From: Pseudomonas sp. RSB 5.4
Lineage (GTDB): Bacteria > Pseudomonadota > Gammaproteobacteria > Pseudomonadales > Pseudomonadaceae
DNA length: 64,000 bases
Reading direction: 5' to 3'
Assembly: GCF_037126175.1 (NCBI RefSeq)
Contig: NZ_CP146986.1
Location: 4,101,001 to 4,165,000, forward strand
Shown here one piece after another: positions 42,880 through 52,132 of this stretch. Each line of letters begins with the position of its first letter. The first letter of the stretch is position 1. Position numbers and translations under genes: made by a program. Below the pieces are notes generated by a model that made no database searches, was not told the DNA's origin, and was given only the letters and a program-made list of their open reading frames with translations.

Positions 42880-43419
42880 TTATATCGCGACGCTCATGAA
42901 CACCGGCGACTTGGCCAGTGCAAACAGGCTGAACACCCGCCAGTTCTGCTCGCGCCGGAAATAGCCTTTGACGAACTCCGCCTTGGAACCCTGGCGTTTG
43001 CTGATCGAGATCGGCTCGAAGCTGTCCTGCTCGAAGTGCTGCAGGCCGAACACTTCATCGACCAGCAGCCCGGCGAACACGTCCTGATGCTCCACTACCA
43101 GCACCCGCCGCTGTTTGCGCAGCGGCGACAGCTCATGGCCGAAGAAGCCGCACAGGTCCATGATCGGCAGCAAGCGCCCACGCAGGTTAGCCACCCCTTT
43201 GACCCACGGCTTGACCCCGGGCAACTGAGTGCAGCGCGGTTCGTGCAGCACTTCGCTGACCTCGCCCATCGGCGTCACGTACCAGTGCTCGCCGAGGCGA
43301 AAGCCGATGCCGCTCCAGCGATCCTGACGACCGGCTTGCGACGGCAGGTCCGCCGCCAGCAGGCGGCAGCGCTGGTCGATCTGCCACAGCAGCTCGAACG
43401 CGGTCAGCGACTGGTTCAT
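42880..43419 (-). CDS. pilI: CheW-like adaptor PilI
   Basis: This 179-residue CheW-domain protein links PilJ to ChpA. Features are GIGFRLGEHWYVTPMGEVSEVLH, WVKGVANLRGRLLPIMDLCGFFG and VFAGLLVDEVFGLQHF, the standard CheW strands. It begins ten bases after pilH ends. The 200-base gap to pilJ is filled by a repeat. Confidence 0.93.
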   Translation of the reverse strand: MNQSLTAFELLWQIDQRCRLLAADLPSQAGRQDRWSGIGFRLGEHWYVTPMGEVSEVLHEPRCTQLPGVKPWVKGVANLRGRLLPIMDLCGFFGHELSPLRKQRRVLVVEHQDVFAGLLVDEVFGLQHFEQDSFEPISISKRQGSKAEFVKGYFRREQNWRVFSLFALAKSPVFMSVAI

Positions 43420-43429
43420 GGCGGCGCGA

Positions 43430-43795
43430 TCAACCGGCCAGCACGTTGTTCAGGGTCTTGATCAGGGTGTCTTCTTCGACCGGCTTGGTCAGGTAATCCT
43501 TCGCGCCCTGGCGCGTACCCCAGACCTTGTCGGTTTCCTGATCCTTGGTGGTGATGATGATCACCGGAATATGGCTGGTCTCGGCATCCTTGGTCAGTTG
43601 CCGGGTGGCCTGGAAGCCATTGAGGCCGGGCATGACGATGTCCATCAAGACCGCGTCGGGCTTTTCCTGACGGGCCAGGGCCACGCCGTCGGCGCCGTTT
43701 TCGGCCTTGAGCACTTCATGGCCGTGCTTTTCGAGCATGCCGGTGAGTTTGTACATTTCAGTCGGCGAATCATCGACGATCAGGATACGTGCCAT
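43430..43795 (-). CDS. pilH: twitching motility response regulator PilH
   Basis: This 121-residue single-domain receiver is phosphorylated by ChpA and affects pilus retraction. The receiver core has VDDSPTE at the start, the phosphoacceptor D52 in AVLMDIVMPGLNG, and the conserved Lys in DYLTKPVEEDTL. The start ATG at 43795 gives MARILIVDDSP; an upstream in-frame extension has no support. Confidence 0.95.
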   Translation of the reverse strand: MARILIVDDSPTEMYKLTGMLEKHGHEVLKAENGADGVALARQEKPDAVLMDIVMPGLNGFQATRQLTKDAETSHIPVIIITTKDQETDKVWGTRQGAKDYLTKPVEEDTLIKTLNNVLAG

Positions 43796-43855
43796 GGTCT
43801 TCCCCATTTTTCTTGTCGACATCCGGCCCGCTGGCCGAGCGTCACTGTACGTGTC

Positions 43856-44260
43856 TTACTGCGGCAAAACGGCGGCAAAGCCCGGAACGTGGGCCTGAAT
43901 CGCGTCGAGCAGTTCTTCCTTGCTGAAAGGCTTGGTCAAAAATTGATCAGAACCGACAATCCGCCCCTTGGCCTTGTCGAACAGCCCGTCACGCGACGAC
44001 AGCATGATCACCGGCGTGGCCTTGAACGCACTGTTGTTCTTGATTAAAGCGCAGGTCTGATAACCATCCAGACGCGGCATCATGATGTCGACAAAAATGA
44101 TCCCGGGGTGGTGGTCGGCGATCTTCGCCAAAGCGTCAAAACCATCAATCGCCGTGATGACTTCGCAGCCCACATTTTTCAACAGTGTTTCGGCGGTGCG
44201 ACGAATCGTTTTCGAGTCATCGATCACCATGACCTTCAAGGCGCTGGACTGCTGTTCCAT
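43856..44260 (-). CDS. pilG: twitching motility response regulator PilG
   Basis: This 134-residue receiver promotes pilus extension in relatives. It has MVIDDSKTIRRTAETLL, phosphoacceptor D58 in IIFVDIMMPRLDGY, and QFLTKPFSKEEL. It is the first gene of the pilGHIJ-chpA-chpC unit; its promoter should lie in the 225-base gap shared with gshB. Confidence 0.96.
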   Translation of the reverse strand: MEQQSSALKVMVIDDSKTIRRTAETLLKNVGCEVITAIDGFDALAKIADHHPGIIFVDIMMPRLDGYQTCALIKNNSAFKATPVIMLSSRDGLFDKAKGRIVGSDQFLTKPFSKEELLDAIQAHVPGFAAVLPQ

Positions 44261-44394
44261 AAGGGGGCTCTACCGTCGCCTTTGCGAATCAAATTGTCCG
44301 TTTTGCAATGAGTAATGGCTGGAAACCCTTGATGCTCAAGGGCCAGCACGATATGCCAGCCTTTTTAGCACAGTCTCCAGAAGCAATCTATCGA

Positions 44395-44419
44395 CGGGTT
44401 TTTCCTTGACCGAAAACCC
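44395..44419. promoter_or_regulatory. 8-bp inverted repeat between pilG and gshB
   Basis: CGGGTTTT (44395-44402) and AAAACCCG (44412-44419) are perfect inverted copies with a nine-base centre. It lies about 70 bases before the gshB ATG in a divergent promoter region, so it may be an operator or a hairpin in the gshB leader. Confidence 0.35.
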
Positions 44420-44485
44420 GCCCGGCGCCACTCTGGCGGCACTTTTTCAATACCGATCCGGTAGCCAATTTTCGAGGAAAACCCA

Positions 44486-45457
44486 ATGAGCGTTCGCGTC
44501 GGGATTGTCATGGACCCTATCGCCAGCATTTCCTATAAAAAGGATAGCTCGCTGGCCATGCTGCTGGCCGCGCAGAAACGTGGCTGGGAACTGTTCTACA
44601 TGGAGCAGCGCGACCTGTATCAGGCCGAAGGTCAGGCGCGGGCGCGCATGAAGCCGCTGAAAGTCTTCGTCAACCCGGAAAAATGGTTCGAACTGGACGC
44701 CGAGCAGGACAACCTGCTGAGCGATCTGGACGTGATCCTGATGCGCAAGGATCCGCCGTTCGACATGGAGTTCGTCTACTCCACCTACTTGCTGGAACAG
44801 GCGGAAACCGCCGGCGTGCTGGTGGTCAACAAGCCGCAGAGCCTGCGCGACTGCAATGAAAAACTGTTCGCCACGCTGTTCCCGCAGTGCACCCCGCCAA
44901 CCGTGGTCAGCCGGCGCGCCGATGTGCTGCGCGAATTCGCCGCCAAGCACGGTGACGTGATCCTCAAGCCGCTGGACGGCATGGGTGGCACTTCGATTTT
45001 CCGACACCGCGCGGGCGATCCGAACCTGTCGGTGATCCTCGAAACCCTGACCGCCCTCGGCAACCAGCAGATCATGGGCCAGGCCTACCTGCCGGCGATC
45101 AAGGACGGTGACAAGCGCATCCTGATGATCGACGGCGAGCCAGTGGATTACTGCCTGGCGCGGATTCCGGCCCAGGGCGAAACCCGTGGCAACCTCGCGG
45201 CCGGTGGTCGTGGCGAAGCGCGGCCGCTGACCGACAAGGATCGCTGGATCGCCGCTCAGGTCGGCCCGACTCTGCGCGAGAAAGGCCTGCTGTTCGTCGG
45301 TCTGGACGTGATCGGTGAAAACCTCACCGAAATCAACGTCACCAGCCCGACCTGCATCCGCGAAATCGACAACGCTTTCGGTACCGACATCGGCGGCCTG
45401 CTGATGGACGCGATCGACAAGAAGCTGCAAGCCGCCGGCAAAAAGCCGCAAGCTTGA
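44486..45457 (+). CDS. gshB: glutathione synthetase
   Basis: This ATP-grasp enzyme joins gamma-glutamylcysteine and glycine. It has 323 residues. Motifs are VGIVMDPIASISYKKDSSLAML at the start, LMRKDPPFDMEFVYSTYLLE, and the ATP-binding loop LKPLDGMGGTSIFR, then RGNLAAGGRGEARPL. The ATG at 44486 follows GAGGAAAACCCA. It is divergent from pilG; tonB3 follows, as in other pseudomonads. Confidence 0.97.
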   Translation: MSVRVGIVMDPIASISYKKDSSLAMLLAAQKRGWELFYMEQRDLYQAEGQARARMKPLKVFVNPEKWFELDAEQDNLLSDLDVILMRKDPPFDMEFVYSTYLLEQAETAGVLVVNKPQSLRDCNEKLFATLFPQCTPPTVVSRRADVLREFAAKHGDVILKPLDGMGGTSIFRHRAGDPNLSVILETLTALGNQQIMGQAYLPAIKDGDKRILMIDGEPVDYCLARIPAQGETRGNLAAGGRGEARPLTDKDRWIAAQVGPTLREKGLLFVGLDVIGENLTEINVTSPTCIREIDNAFGTDIGGLLMDAIDKKLQAAGKKPQA

Positions 45458-45564
45458 CGTGTGTCACATGCAGCTTGTCGCTTGAAGCGTGAAGCCCAAG
45501 GCGTGAAACCAACATTGCGTTATCATGCGCAGCCTCTGAAAAACGCGATGTTGGTTTTCTTGTC

Positions 45565-46464
45565 ATGACCCTCCCGTCCGATCTGCCCGCAGAACTCGCC
45601 CATCGTGGCGTGCGCCCGGCCGATCGCCTCGGATTTACCCTGTTTCTCGCGGCGCTGATTCATTTGGCGCTGCTGCTCGGTGTCGGCTTTACCATGGTCG
45701 AGCCCAAGCAGATCAGTAAAACCCTGGAAATCACCCTTGCCACCTTCAAGAGCGAAACCAAGCCGAAAAAGGCTGATTTCCTCGCTCAGGAAAACCAGGA
45801 AGGCAGCGGCACCCTGGACAAGAAGGCGATTCCCAAGACCACCGAGGTCGCGCCGTTCCAGGACAATCAGGTCAAGAAGGTCACCCCGCCCCCGGCCGCC
45901 AAACCGGAAGTGCGCGAAGCCGCGCCCAAGGCTGCAGTGACGACGGTGGCGCCGAAACAGCAAAAGGCGCCGACCAAGAAAGAAGAAACCAGGACCGAGA
46001 CCAAACCTGCGGTCAACGCGCCGACGTTTGACAGCTCGCAGCTGTCCAGCGACATCGCCAGCCTCGAAGCGGAACTGGCCAACGAACAGCAGCTATACGC
46101 CAAGCGCCCGCGCATTCACCGCTTGAGCGCCGCCTCGACCATGCGCGACAAGGGCGCCTGGTACAAGGACGACTGGCGCAAGAAGGTCGAGCGCATCGGC
46201 AACCTCAATTACCCGGAAGAAGCGCGGCGCAAGCAGATCTACGGCAACCTGCGGCTGATGGTCTCGATCAACCGCGACGGCTCACTGTATGAAGTGCTGG
46301 TGCTGGAATCCTCCGGCCAGCCGCTGCTGGATCAGGCGGCGCAGCGCATCGTCCGACTGGCGGCACCGTTTGCGCCGTTTACCGGCGATCTGTCGGATAT
46401 CGACCGACTGGAAATCATCCGCACCTGGAAATTTGCCCGGGGCGACAAGCTTTCCAGCAACTGA
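45565..46464 (+). CDS. tonB3: TonB3-type energy transducer
   Basis: This 299-residue protein has one N-terminal membrane anchor (LGFTLFLAALIHLALLLGVGFTM). A long Lys/Pro/Glu-rich periplasmic linker follows (residues about 60-160). The C-terminal TonB domain reads RIGNLNYPEEARRKQIYGNLRLMV, then LDQAAQRIVRLAAPFAPF. TonB3 of P. aeruginosa sits at the same place between gshB and algH and is needed for twitching motility, not iron uptake. The start ATG at 45565 follows a T-rich stretch with a weak ribosome site. Confidence 0.9.
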   Translation: MTLPSDLPAELAHRGVRPADRLGFTLFLAALIHLALLLGVGFTMVEPKQISKTLEITLATFKSETKPKKADFLAQENQEGSGTLDKKAIPKTTEVAPFQDNQVKKVTPPPAAKPEVREAAPKAAVTTVAPKQQKAPTKKEETRTETKPAVNAPTFDSSQLSSDIASLEAELANEQQLYAKRPRIHRLSAASTMRDKGAWYKDDWRKKVERIGNLNYPEEARRKQIYGNLRLMVSINRDGSLYEVLVLESSGQPLLDQAAQRIVRLAAPFAPFTGDLSDIDRLEIIRTWKFARGDKLSSN

Positions 46465-46483
46465 CCGCCGGCATAAGGGCTTT

Positions 46484-46605
46484 TGTGGCGAGGGAGCTTG
46501 CTCCCGCTGGGCTGCGAAGCGGCCCCCTGCTTTTTCCAGATACACCGCGTTGTCAGGTTTTACGACTGCTGCGCAGCCGAGCGGGAGCAAGCTCCCTCGC
46601 CACAG
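46484..46605. repeat. inverted repeat element (class B)
   Basis: Inverted TGTGGCGAGGGAGCTTGCTC ends flank about 80 bases. The element lies between tonB3 and algH on the same strand. Confidence 0.88.
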
Positions 46606-46677
46606 AGGTCCGGTTAAGACCAGTTGCAACGCATCCCCAGCTTGTCAGTTCGCCCCTTGAACGCCACACTATCGCTC

Positions 46678-47250
46678 ATGAAAAACGTCAGCCCCAGCTA
46701 CCTCAAGCATCACTTCCTGATCGCCATGCCACACATGGCCGACCCGAACTTTGCCCACACCTTGACCTACATCGTCGAGCACACGGCCAATGGCGCCATG
46801 GGGCTGGTGGTCAATCGACCGCAAGAGCTGAATCTGGCTGACATCCTCGAGCAATTGCGCCCGGACATCGACCCGCCAGCGCTGTGCCAGCATGTGCCGA
46901 TCTTCATTGGGGGCCCGGTGCAGACCGATCGCGGGTTTGTCCTGCACCCGGCGGGCAAGTCCTTTCAGGCCACCGTCGAGCTGGACGGTGATCTGGCGCT
47001 GTCTACCTCCCAGGACGTGCTGTTCGCCATCGCCGACGGCGTGGGCCCGGCGAAAAGCCTGATTGCCCTCGGCTATGCCGGTTGGGAAGCCGGGCAACTG
47101 GAAGCCGAGCTGGCCGACAACGCCTGGCTGACCTGCCCGTACGACGCCGACATCCTGTTCAACACCAGCAGCGAACTGCGTCTTGAGGCGGCGGCCCGGC
47201 ACCTGGGGATCAACCTCAGCCTGCTGACCAGCCAGGCGGGGCACGCCTGA
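46678..47250 (+). CDS. algH: YqgE/AlgH family protein
   Basis: This 190-residue cytosolic protein of the DUF179 family starts YLKHHFLIAMPHMADPNFAHTLTYIVEH and has VNRPQELNLADILEQL and GGPVQTDRGFVLH. AlgH affects alginate regulation in P. aeruginosa, but its biochemical role is not settled. The stop overlaps the start of ruvX as TGATG, so the two are coupled. I chose ATG 46678; an 18-codon upstream extension runs toward the repeat. Confidence 0.94.
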   Translation: MKNVSPSYLKHHFLIAMPHMADPNFAHTLTYIVEHTANGAMGLVVNRPQELNLADILEQLRPDIDPPALCQHVPIFIGGPVQTDRGFVLHPAGKSFQATVELDGDLALSTSQDVLFAIADGVGPAKSLIALGYAGWEAGQLEAELADNAWLTCPYDADILFNTSSELRLEAAARHLGINLSLLTSQAGHA

Positions 47251-47687
47251 TGGCCCTGCGCCTGATTCTTGGCTTCGACTACGGCACCAAACAGATCGGC
47301 GTTGCGGTCGGCCAGGTGATTACCGGCCAGGCCCGCGAGCTGTGCACCTTGAAAGCGCAGAACGGCGTGCCCGACTGGAATCAGGTCGAAGCGCTGTTCA
47401 AGGAATGGAAACCCGACGCCGTCGTCGTCGGCCTGCCGCTGAACATGGACGGCACGCCGAGCGAGATGTGCCTGCGCGCGGAGAAATTCGCTCGCCGTCT
47501 CAATGGCCGCTTCAATGTGCCCTTCTATACCCACGACGAACGTCTGACCACCTTCGAAGCCAAGGGTGAGCGACTGGTGCGTGGCGGGCAGAAAGGCAGT
47601 TACCGCGACAACCCGGTGGACGCCATCGCCGCCGCCCTGCTGCTGCAAGGCTGGCTCGACGAAAACACTGCATTGTTTGAATCCTGA
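47250..47687 (+). CDS. ruvX: Holliday junction resolvase-like / pre-16S rRNA nuclease YqgF
   Basis: This 145-residue RNase H-fold protein has the metal-site Asp in LILGFDYGTKQIGVAVG. The second acidic motifs follow in VVGLPLNMDGTPSEM, TYDERLTT-like THDERLTTFEA, and VDAIAAALLLQGWLD. Homologues process the 16S rRNA 5' end and may resolve junctions. It is coupled to algH. A short terminator follows. Confidence 0.95.
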   Translation: MALRLILGFDYGTKQIGVAVGQVITGQARELCTLKAQNGVPDWNQVEALFKEWKPDAVVVGLPLNMDGTPSEMCLRAEKFARRLNGRFNVPFYTHDERLTTFEAKGERLVRGGQKGSYRDNPVDAIAAALLLQGWLDENTALFES

Positions 47688-47688
47688 C

Positions 47689-47711
47689 AAGCGCTTCGGC
47701 GCTTTTCTTTT
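47689..47711 (+). terminator. short intrinsic terminator after ruvX
   Basis: AAGCGC and GCGCTT form a six-pair stem with a TTCG tetraloop, followed by TTCTTTT. It lies just past the ruvX stop and before the pyrR ribosome site. Confidence 0.75.
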
Positions 47712-47767
47712 GAGCTACGACCCGAGCCGCGTCCAAGGACCCGGCTCGGCCCCAAGAAGGAGCAACC

Positions 47768-48274
47768 ATGAGCCTGCCCAATCCCGCCGATCTGATCAGT
47801 CAGATGGCGATCCACCTCAAGGCGCACCTGGCACAGCGTGATATCCGCGAACCGCGTTACATCGGCATCCGCACCGGTGGCATCTGGGTCGCGCAGGCCC
47901 TGCTCAAGGAATTGGCCAGCGACGCGCCGCTGGGCACGCTGGATGTTTCCTTCTACCGCGACGACTTCAGCCAGAACGGCCTGCACCCGCAAGTGCGCCC
48001 GTCGGCCCTGCCCTTCGAGATCGAAGGCCAGCATCTGGTGCTGATCGATGACGTACTGATGAGCGGCCGGACCATCCGCGCCGCCATGAACGAATTGTTC
48101 GACTACGGCCGCCCGGCCAGCGTGACCCTGGTCTGCCTGCTCGACCTGGACGCTGGCGAACTGCCGATCCGCCCGAACGTGGTCGGCGCGACCCTGTCGC
48201 TGGCCGCCAACGAGCGCGTCAAGCTGTCCGGCCCGGAGCCGCTGACGCTCGAACTGCAAGACCTGAATCCTTAA
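47768..48274 (+). CDS. pyrR: PyrR bifunctional regulator / uracil phosphoribosyltransferase
   Basis: This 168-residue phosphoribosyltransferase-fold protein has the PRPP motif [18 protein letters not shown]. The flexible region and [13 protein letters not shown] are also present. It regulates pyrimidine genes in response to UMP or acts as UPRTase. GAAGGAG lies before the ATG. It begins the pyrR-pyrB-pyrC' unit, 28 bases before pyrB. Confidence 0.95.
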   Translation: MSLPNPADLISQMAIHLKAHLAQRDIREPRYIGIRTGGIWVAQALLKELASDAPLGTLDVSFYRDDFSQNGLHPQVRPSALPFEIEGQHLVLIDDVLMSGRTIRAAMNELFDYGRPASVTLVCLLDLDAGELPIRPNVVGATLSLAANERVKLSGPEPLTLELQDLNP

Positions 48275-48302
48275 CCCGCCCTTATTGAGAGTCCCCCTCG
48301 CG

Positions 48303-49307
48303 ATGACGCCTCTAGATACCAAGCGCCCGCTGCAGCTCAATGATCAGGGCCAGCTGCGCCACTTCCTCTCGCTCGACGGCCTGCGCCGCGAGTTGCTGAC
48401 GGAAATCCTCGACACTGCCGACTCGTTCCTCGAAGTCGGTGCACGGGCGGTGAAGAAGGTCCCGTTGCTGCGCGGCAAGACCGTGTGCAACGTATTCTTC
48501 GAAAACTCCACCCGCACCCGCACCACCTTCGAACTGGCGGCCCAGCGGCTGTCGGCGGACGTGATCACCCTGAACGTGTCGACCTCGTCGGCCAGTAAAG
48601 GTGAAACCCTGCTCGACACCCTGCGCAACCTCGAAGCGATGGCTGCCGACATGTTCGTGGTACGCCACGGTGACTCCGGCGCCGCACACTTCATCGCCGA
48701 ACACGTCTGCCCGCAAGTAGCGATCATCAACGGCGGCGACGGCCGTCACGCCCACCCGACCCAGGGCATGCTCGACATGCTCACCATCCGTCGGCACAAG
48801 GGCGGTTTCGAAAACCTCTCGGTGGCGATCGTCGGCGACATCCTGCACTCGCGAGTGGCGCGTTCGAACATGCTCGCCCTGAAGACCCTCGGCTGCCCGG
48901 ACATCCGCGTGATCGCGCCGAAGACTCTGCTGCCGATCGGCATCGAGCAGTACGGCGTCAAGGTCTACACCGACATGAACGAAGGCCTGAAGGACGTCGA
49001 CGTGGTGATCATGCTGCGCCTGCAGCGTGAGCGCATGACCGGCGGCCTGCTGCCGAGCGAAGGCGAGTTCTACCGCCTGTTCGGCCTGACTACCGCGCGT
49101 CTGGCCGGGGCCAAACCCGATTGCATTGTCATGCACCCGGGGCCGATCAACCGTGGGGTAGAGATCGAGTCCGCAGTGGCCGACGGCCCGCACTCGGTGA
49201 TCCTCAATCAAGTCACCTACGGCATCGCCATCCGCATGGCCGTGCTGTCGATGGCCATGAGCGGGCAAACAGCGCAACGTCAATTCGAGCAGGAGAACGC
49301 CCAGTGA
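48303..49307 (+). CDS. pyrB: aspartate carbamoyltransferase catalytic subunit
   Basis: This 334-residue enzyme joins carbamoyl phosphate and aspartate. The carbamoyl-phosphate site [15 protein letters not shown], the [12 protein letters not shown] loop and the [11 protein letters not shown] motif are all intact. The first 20 residues extend beyond the E. coli enzyme, as in class A ATCases that assemble with PyrC'. The start ATG at 48303 is supported by that pattern. The stop overlaps the pyrC' GTG. Confidence 0.96.
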   Translation: MTPLDTKRPLQLNDQGQLRHFLSLDGLRRELLTEILDTADSFLEVGARAVKKVPLLRGKTVCNVFFENSTRTRTTFELAAQRLSADVITLNVSTSSASKGETLLDTLRNLEAMAADMFVVRHGDSGAAHFIAEHVCPQVAIINGGDGRHAHPTQGMLDMLTIRRHKGGFENLSVAIVGDILHSRVARSNMLALKTLGCPDIRVIAPKTLLPIGIEQYGVKVYTDMNEGLKDVDVVIMLRLQRERMTGGLLPSEGEFYRLFGLTTARLAGAKPDCIVMHPGPINRGVEIESAVADGPHSVILNQVTYGIAIRMAVLSMAMSGQTAQRQFEQENAQ

Positions 49308-50575
49308 AGCTCAGCATTCTCGGCGCCCGCGTCATCGATCCAAGCAGCGGCCTGGATCAAATCACCGACATCCACGTTGAAGCCTGCAAGATCGTCGCCC
49401 TCGGCGCCGCACCGGCCGGTTTCACCGCAGTAGAAACCATCGACGCCAGCGGTCTTGTTGCCGCACCGGGGCTGGTCGACCTGAACGTGGCCCTGCGCGA
49501 ACCGGGTTACAGCCGCAAAGGCAGCATCGCCAGCGAAACCCGCGCGGCTGCGGCCGGCGGCGTGACCAGCCTGTGCTGCCCGCCGAAGACCAAACCGGTG
49601 CTCGACACTTCGGCCGTGGCCGAACTGATCCTCGACCGCGCCCGCGAGGCCGGCAACACCAAGGTGTTCCCGATTGGCGCACTGAGCAAAGGCCTGGACG
49701 GCGAGCAACTGGCCGAACTGGTGGCGCTGCGCGACGCCGGTTGTGTGGCGTTCGGCAACGGTCTGGAGAGTTTCCGCAACACCCGCACCCTGTGCCGGGC
49801 ACTGGAGTACGCAGCCACCTTCGACCTGACGGTGATTTTCAATTCGCAGGATCACGATCTGGCGGATGGCGGTCTGGCCCATGAAGGCCCGGTCGCCAGT
49901 TTCCTCGGTCTGCCGGGGATTCCGGAAACCGCGGAAACCGTGGCCCTCGCTCGCGATCTGCTGCTGGTCGAGCAGACCGGCGTGCGCGCGCACTTCAGCC
50001 AACTGACCAGCGCGCGCGGTGTGGCCCTGATCGCTCAGGCGCAGGCCCGTGGTTTGAAGGTCACCGCAGATGTCGCGCTGTATCAGTTGATCCTCACCGA
50101 TGAAGCGCTGATCGACTTCAGCAGCCTGTATCACGTGCAACCGCCGCTGCGCACCCGCGCCGACCGCGATGGCCTGCGCGAAGCGGTGAAATCCGGGGTG
50201 ATTTCGGCGATTTCCAGCCATCACCAACCGCATGAGCGCGACGCCAAACTGGCACCGTTCGGCGCGACCGAGCCGGGCATCAGCAGTGTTGAATTGCTGT
50301 TGCCGCTGGCGATGACGCTGGTTGAGGATGGTTTGCTGGATCTGCCGACCCTGCTGGCGCGCCTGAGTGCCGGGCCTGCGGATGCGCTGCGTCTGCCGGC
50401 GGGCAAACTGGCGGTGGGCGGCGCGGCGGATATCGTGTTGTTCGACCCGAAGGCGTCCACCGTGGCCGGCGAAGGCTGGCTGTCGAAGGGCGAGAACTGC
50501 CCGTTCCTTGGGCATAGTTTGCCGGGTGTGGTGCGTTACACCTTGGTGGATGGGCGGATCAGTCACCAGGCGTAA
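49304..50575 (+). CDS. pyrC': inactive dihydroorotase-like PyrC' (ATCase partner)
   Basis: This 423-residue dihydroorotase homologue forms the class A ATCase dodecamer with PyrB. The usual first zinc motif DxHxHxREPG reads [15 protein letters not shown], so both histidines are replaced (Asn and Ala) and catalysis is very unlikely. Other parts are kept: [12 protein letters not shown], and [17 protein letters not shown] near residues 305-320. It starts at GTG 49304, overlapping pyrB by four bases. An active pyrC must lie elsewhere. Confidence 0.93.
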   Translation: MKLSILGARVIDPSSGLDQITDIHVEACKIVALGAAPAGFTAVETIDASGLVAAPGLVDLNVALREPGYSRKGSIASETRAAAAGGVTSLCCPPKTKPVLDTSAVAELILDRAREAGNTKVFPIGALSKGLDGEQLAELVALRDAGCVAFGNGLESFRNTRTLCRALEYAATFDLTVIFNSQDHDLADGGLAHEGPVASFLGLPGIPETAETVALARDLLLVEQTGVRAHFSQLTSARGVALIAQAQARGLKVTADVALYQLILTDEALIDFSSLYHVQPPLRTRADRDGLREAVKSGVISAISSHHQPHERDAKLAPFGATEPGISSVELLLPLAMTLVEDGLLDLPTLLARLSAGPADALRLPAGKLAVGGAADIVLFDPKASTVAGEGWLSKGENCPFLGHSLPGVVRYTLVDGRISHQA

Positions 50576-50577
50576 CT

Positions 50578-50682
50578 CTGTGGCGAGGGAGCTTGCTCCC
50601 GCCGGGCTGCGCAGCAGACCTTCTTTTGGATCAAGAGAGGGGCCGCTTCGCGACCCAGCGGGAGCAAGCTCCCTCGCCACAA
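50578..50682. repeat. inverted repeat element (class B)
   Basis: Inverted TGTGGCGAGGGAGCTTGCTC ends, 105 bases overall, lie between convergent pyrC' and the TM2 gene. Confidence 0.88.
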
Positions 50683-51114
50683 TTACTGAAAGGCGCCTCT
50701 GTTCTGCGCGTTACGCACCGACACCTGATCATTCAGGGTCCAGAAGTCATACAACACGCCGACAAAGAACAACCCGCCGGTCAGCAGATACAGCAAGCCG
50801 CTGATCCACTTGCCCTGGTACATCCGGTGCACGCCGAATACGCCCAGGAACGTCAGCAGAATCCACGCCACGTTGTATTCGATCGGCCCTGCGGTGAAAC
50901 GCAGATCCGCCTCGCGATCCATCGCCGGGATCAGAAACACGTCGATCAGCCAGCCAATGCCCAGCAGACCGAAGGTGAAGAACCAGATCGTCCCGGTCAC
51001 CGGCTTGCCGTAATAGAAGCGGTGCGCGCCGGTGAAACCAAAAATCCACAGCAGATACCCGATAATTTTGCTGTGCGTATCCTGCGGTGCAGCAACCTGC
51101 TGATAGCGGTTCAT
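50683..51114 (-). CDS. TM2 domain-containing membrane protein
   Basis: This 143-residue protein has four hydrophobic segments in two TM2-like pairs. The first is KIIGYLLWIFGFTGAHRFYYGKP plus GTIWFFTFGLLGIGWLIDVFLIP. The second is AWILLTFLGVFGVHRMYQGKW plus SGLLYLLTGGLFFVGVLYDF. Each has the typical G-x-H-R/FY turn. Function is unknown. The last codons lie against the class B element. Confidence 0.85.
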   Translation of the reverse strand: MNRYQQVAAPQDTHSKIIGYLLWIFGFTGAHRFYYGKPVTGTIWFFTFGLLGIGWLIDVFLIPAMDREADLRFTAGPIEYNVAWILLTFLGVFGVHRMYQGKWISGLLYLLTGGLFFVGVLYDFWTLNDQVSVRNAQNRGAFQ

Positions 51115-51362
51115 GAAGACCTCGATTCACCCAATAGATAAATTTTCTTTAATTCTTTGTGACTTTTTTACATGTGGCCGACGTACGGCAAATGTTAACG
51201 TGTCGTCCGTCAAAGCCTTATAGCACCGGACTTCTGTCCGACAATTGCGTCCATTTGCCGCTTGTTTGGTTCCGTTGCCCTCAGATGGAATCGACCAACG
51301 GCCTCGGAAGGGACGAAAAAGCTGTTATAAAGTTGCGCGCTACCACATAAGAGCCACGCCTA

Positions 51363-51989
51363 ATGCGACCATTTTTCAAGACATGGCTAACTATTTGCCT
51401 ATTAATGCCACTGGCCGCCCACGCCACCAATCGTGAGCAACGTCTTCCCAACGTTAACGGTTTCACCCCTAAATCCCATGCTTCTGCTCCTTCGAGCAAG
51501 AGCAGCAAACAAACGAAACACACCACCCTCGCCAGCAAGAACCACGGCAAGCTGGTGCCACCGATGGCCAACAAGGAAAGCAGCAACGTCCTGAGCCGTG
51601 CGGTGAACGTCCTTGGTACTCCTTATCGTTGGGGCGGCAGCAGCCCAAGTAAAGGGTTCGATTGCAGTGGTCTGGTGAAATATGCGTTCAACGACGCGAC
51701 CTTCGACCTGCCACGTACGTCCAACGCGATGGCCAGCGGTCATGGCGAGAAAGTCGAACGCAAGGATCTGAAACCGGGCGACCTGATTTTCTTCAACATC
51801 AAGAGCCGTCGGGTCAACCACGTTGCCATCTACCTGGGCAACGACCGCTTCATCCACGCCCCACGCCGTGGCAAAGCGGTGAGCATCGATACGCTGAACA
51901 AGCCGTACTGGGAACAGCATTACGTGGTTGCCAAGCGTGTGTTGCCGAAAGAACCGGCCGGCAAGCAGATGCGCGTGGTTCAGCGCTGA
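51363..51989 (+). CDS. NlpC/P60 family cell-wall hydrolase
   Basis: This 208-residue exported peptidase probably cuts peptidoglycan stem peptides. A signal peptide (PFFKTWLTICLLMPLAAHA) is followed by a Ser/Lys-rich linker and an NlpC/P60 domain from about residue 75. The catalytic Cys lies in KGFDCSGLVKYAF, the His in RVNHVAIYLGN, and the third polar residue in RFIHAPRRGK. The start ATG at 51363 gives the signal peptide. It is divergent from the TM2 gene. Confidence 0.92.
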   Translation: MRPFFKTWLTICLLMPLAAHATNREQRLPNVNGFTPKSHASAPSSKSSKQTKHTTLASKNHGKLVPPMANKESSNVLSRAVNVLGTPYRWGGSSPSKGFDCSGLVKYAFNDATFDLPRTSNAMASGHGEKVERKDLKPGDLIFFNIKSRRVNHVAIYLGNDRFIHAPRRGKAVSIDTLNKPYWEQHYVVAKRVLPKEPAGKQMRVVQR

Positions 51990-52028
51990 GCTGACTGATC
52001 CAGAATCTGTTCAAGTAGTACTGACCCC

Positions 52029-52103
52029 TTCGCGAGCAAGCCCGCTCCCACATTTGATTTGTGAACGACACAGATCCAATGTGGGAGCGGGCTTGCTCGC
52101 GAA
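52029..52103. repeat. REP doublet (class A) after the NlpC/P60 gene
   Basis: Inverted REP cores flank about 30 bases between convergent NlpC/P60 and pilT genes. Confidence 0.9.
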
Positions 52104-52132
52104 GAGGCCAGTGAAAGCAACACAAGCCTCTC

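Noticed and set aside
45565..46464. Canonical iron-uptake TonB
   Set aside because: No exbB/exbD or receptor gene is nearby, and the gshB-algH context fits the twitching-linked TonB3.
49304..50575. Functional dihydroorotase PyrC
   Set aside because: Both histidines of the first zinc motif are replaced.
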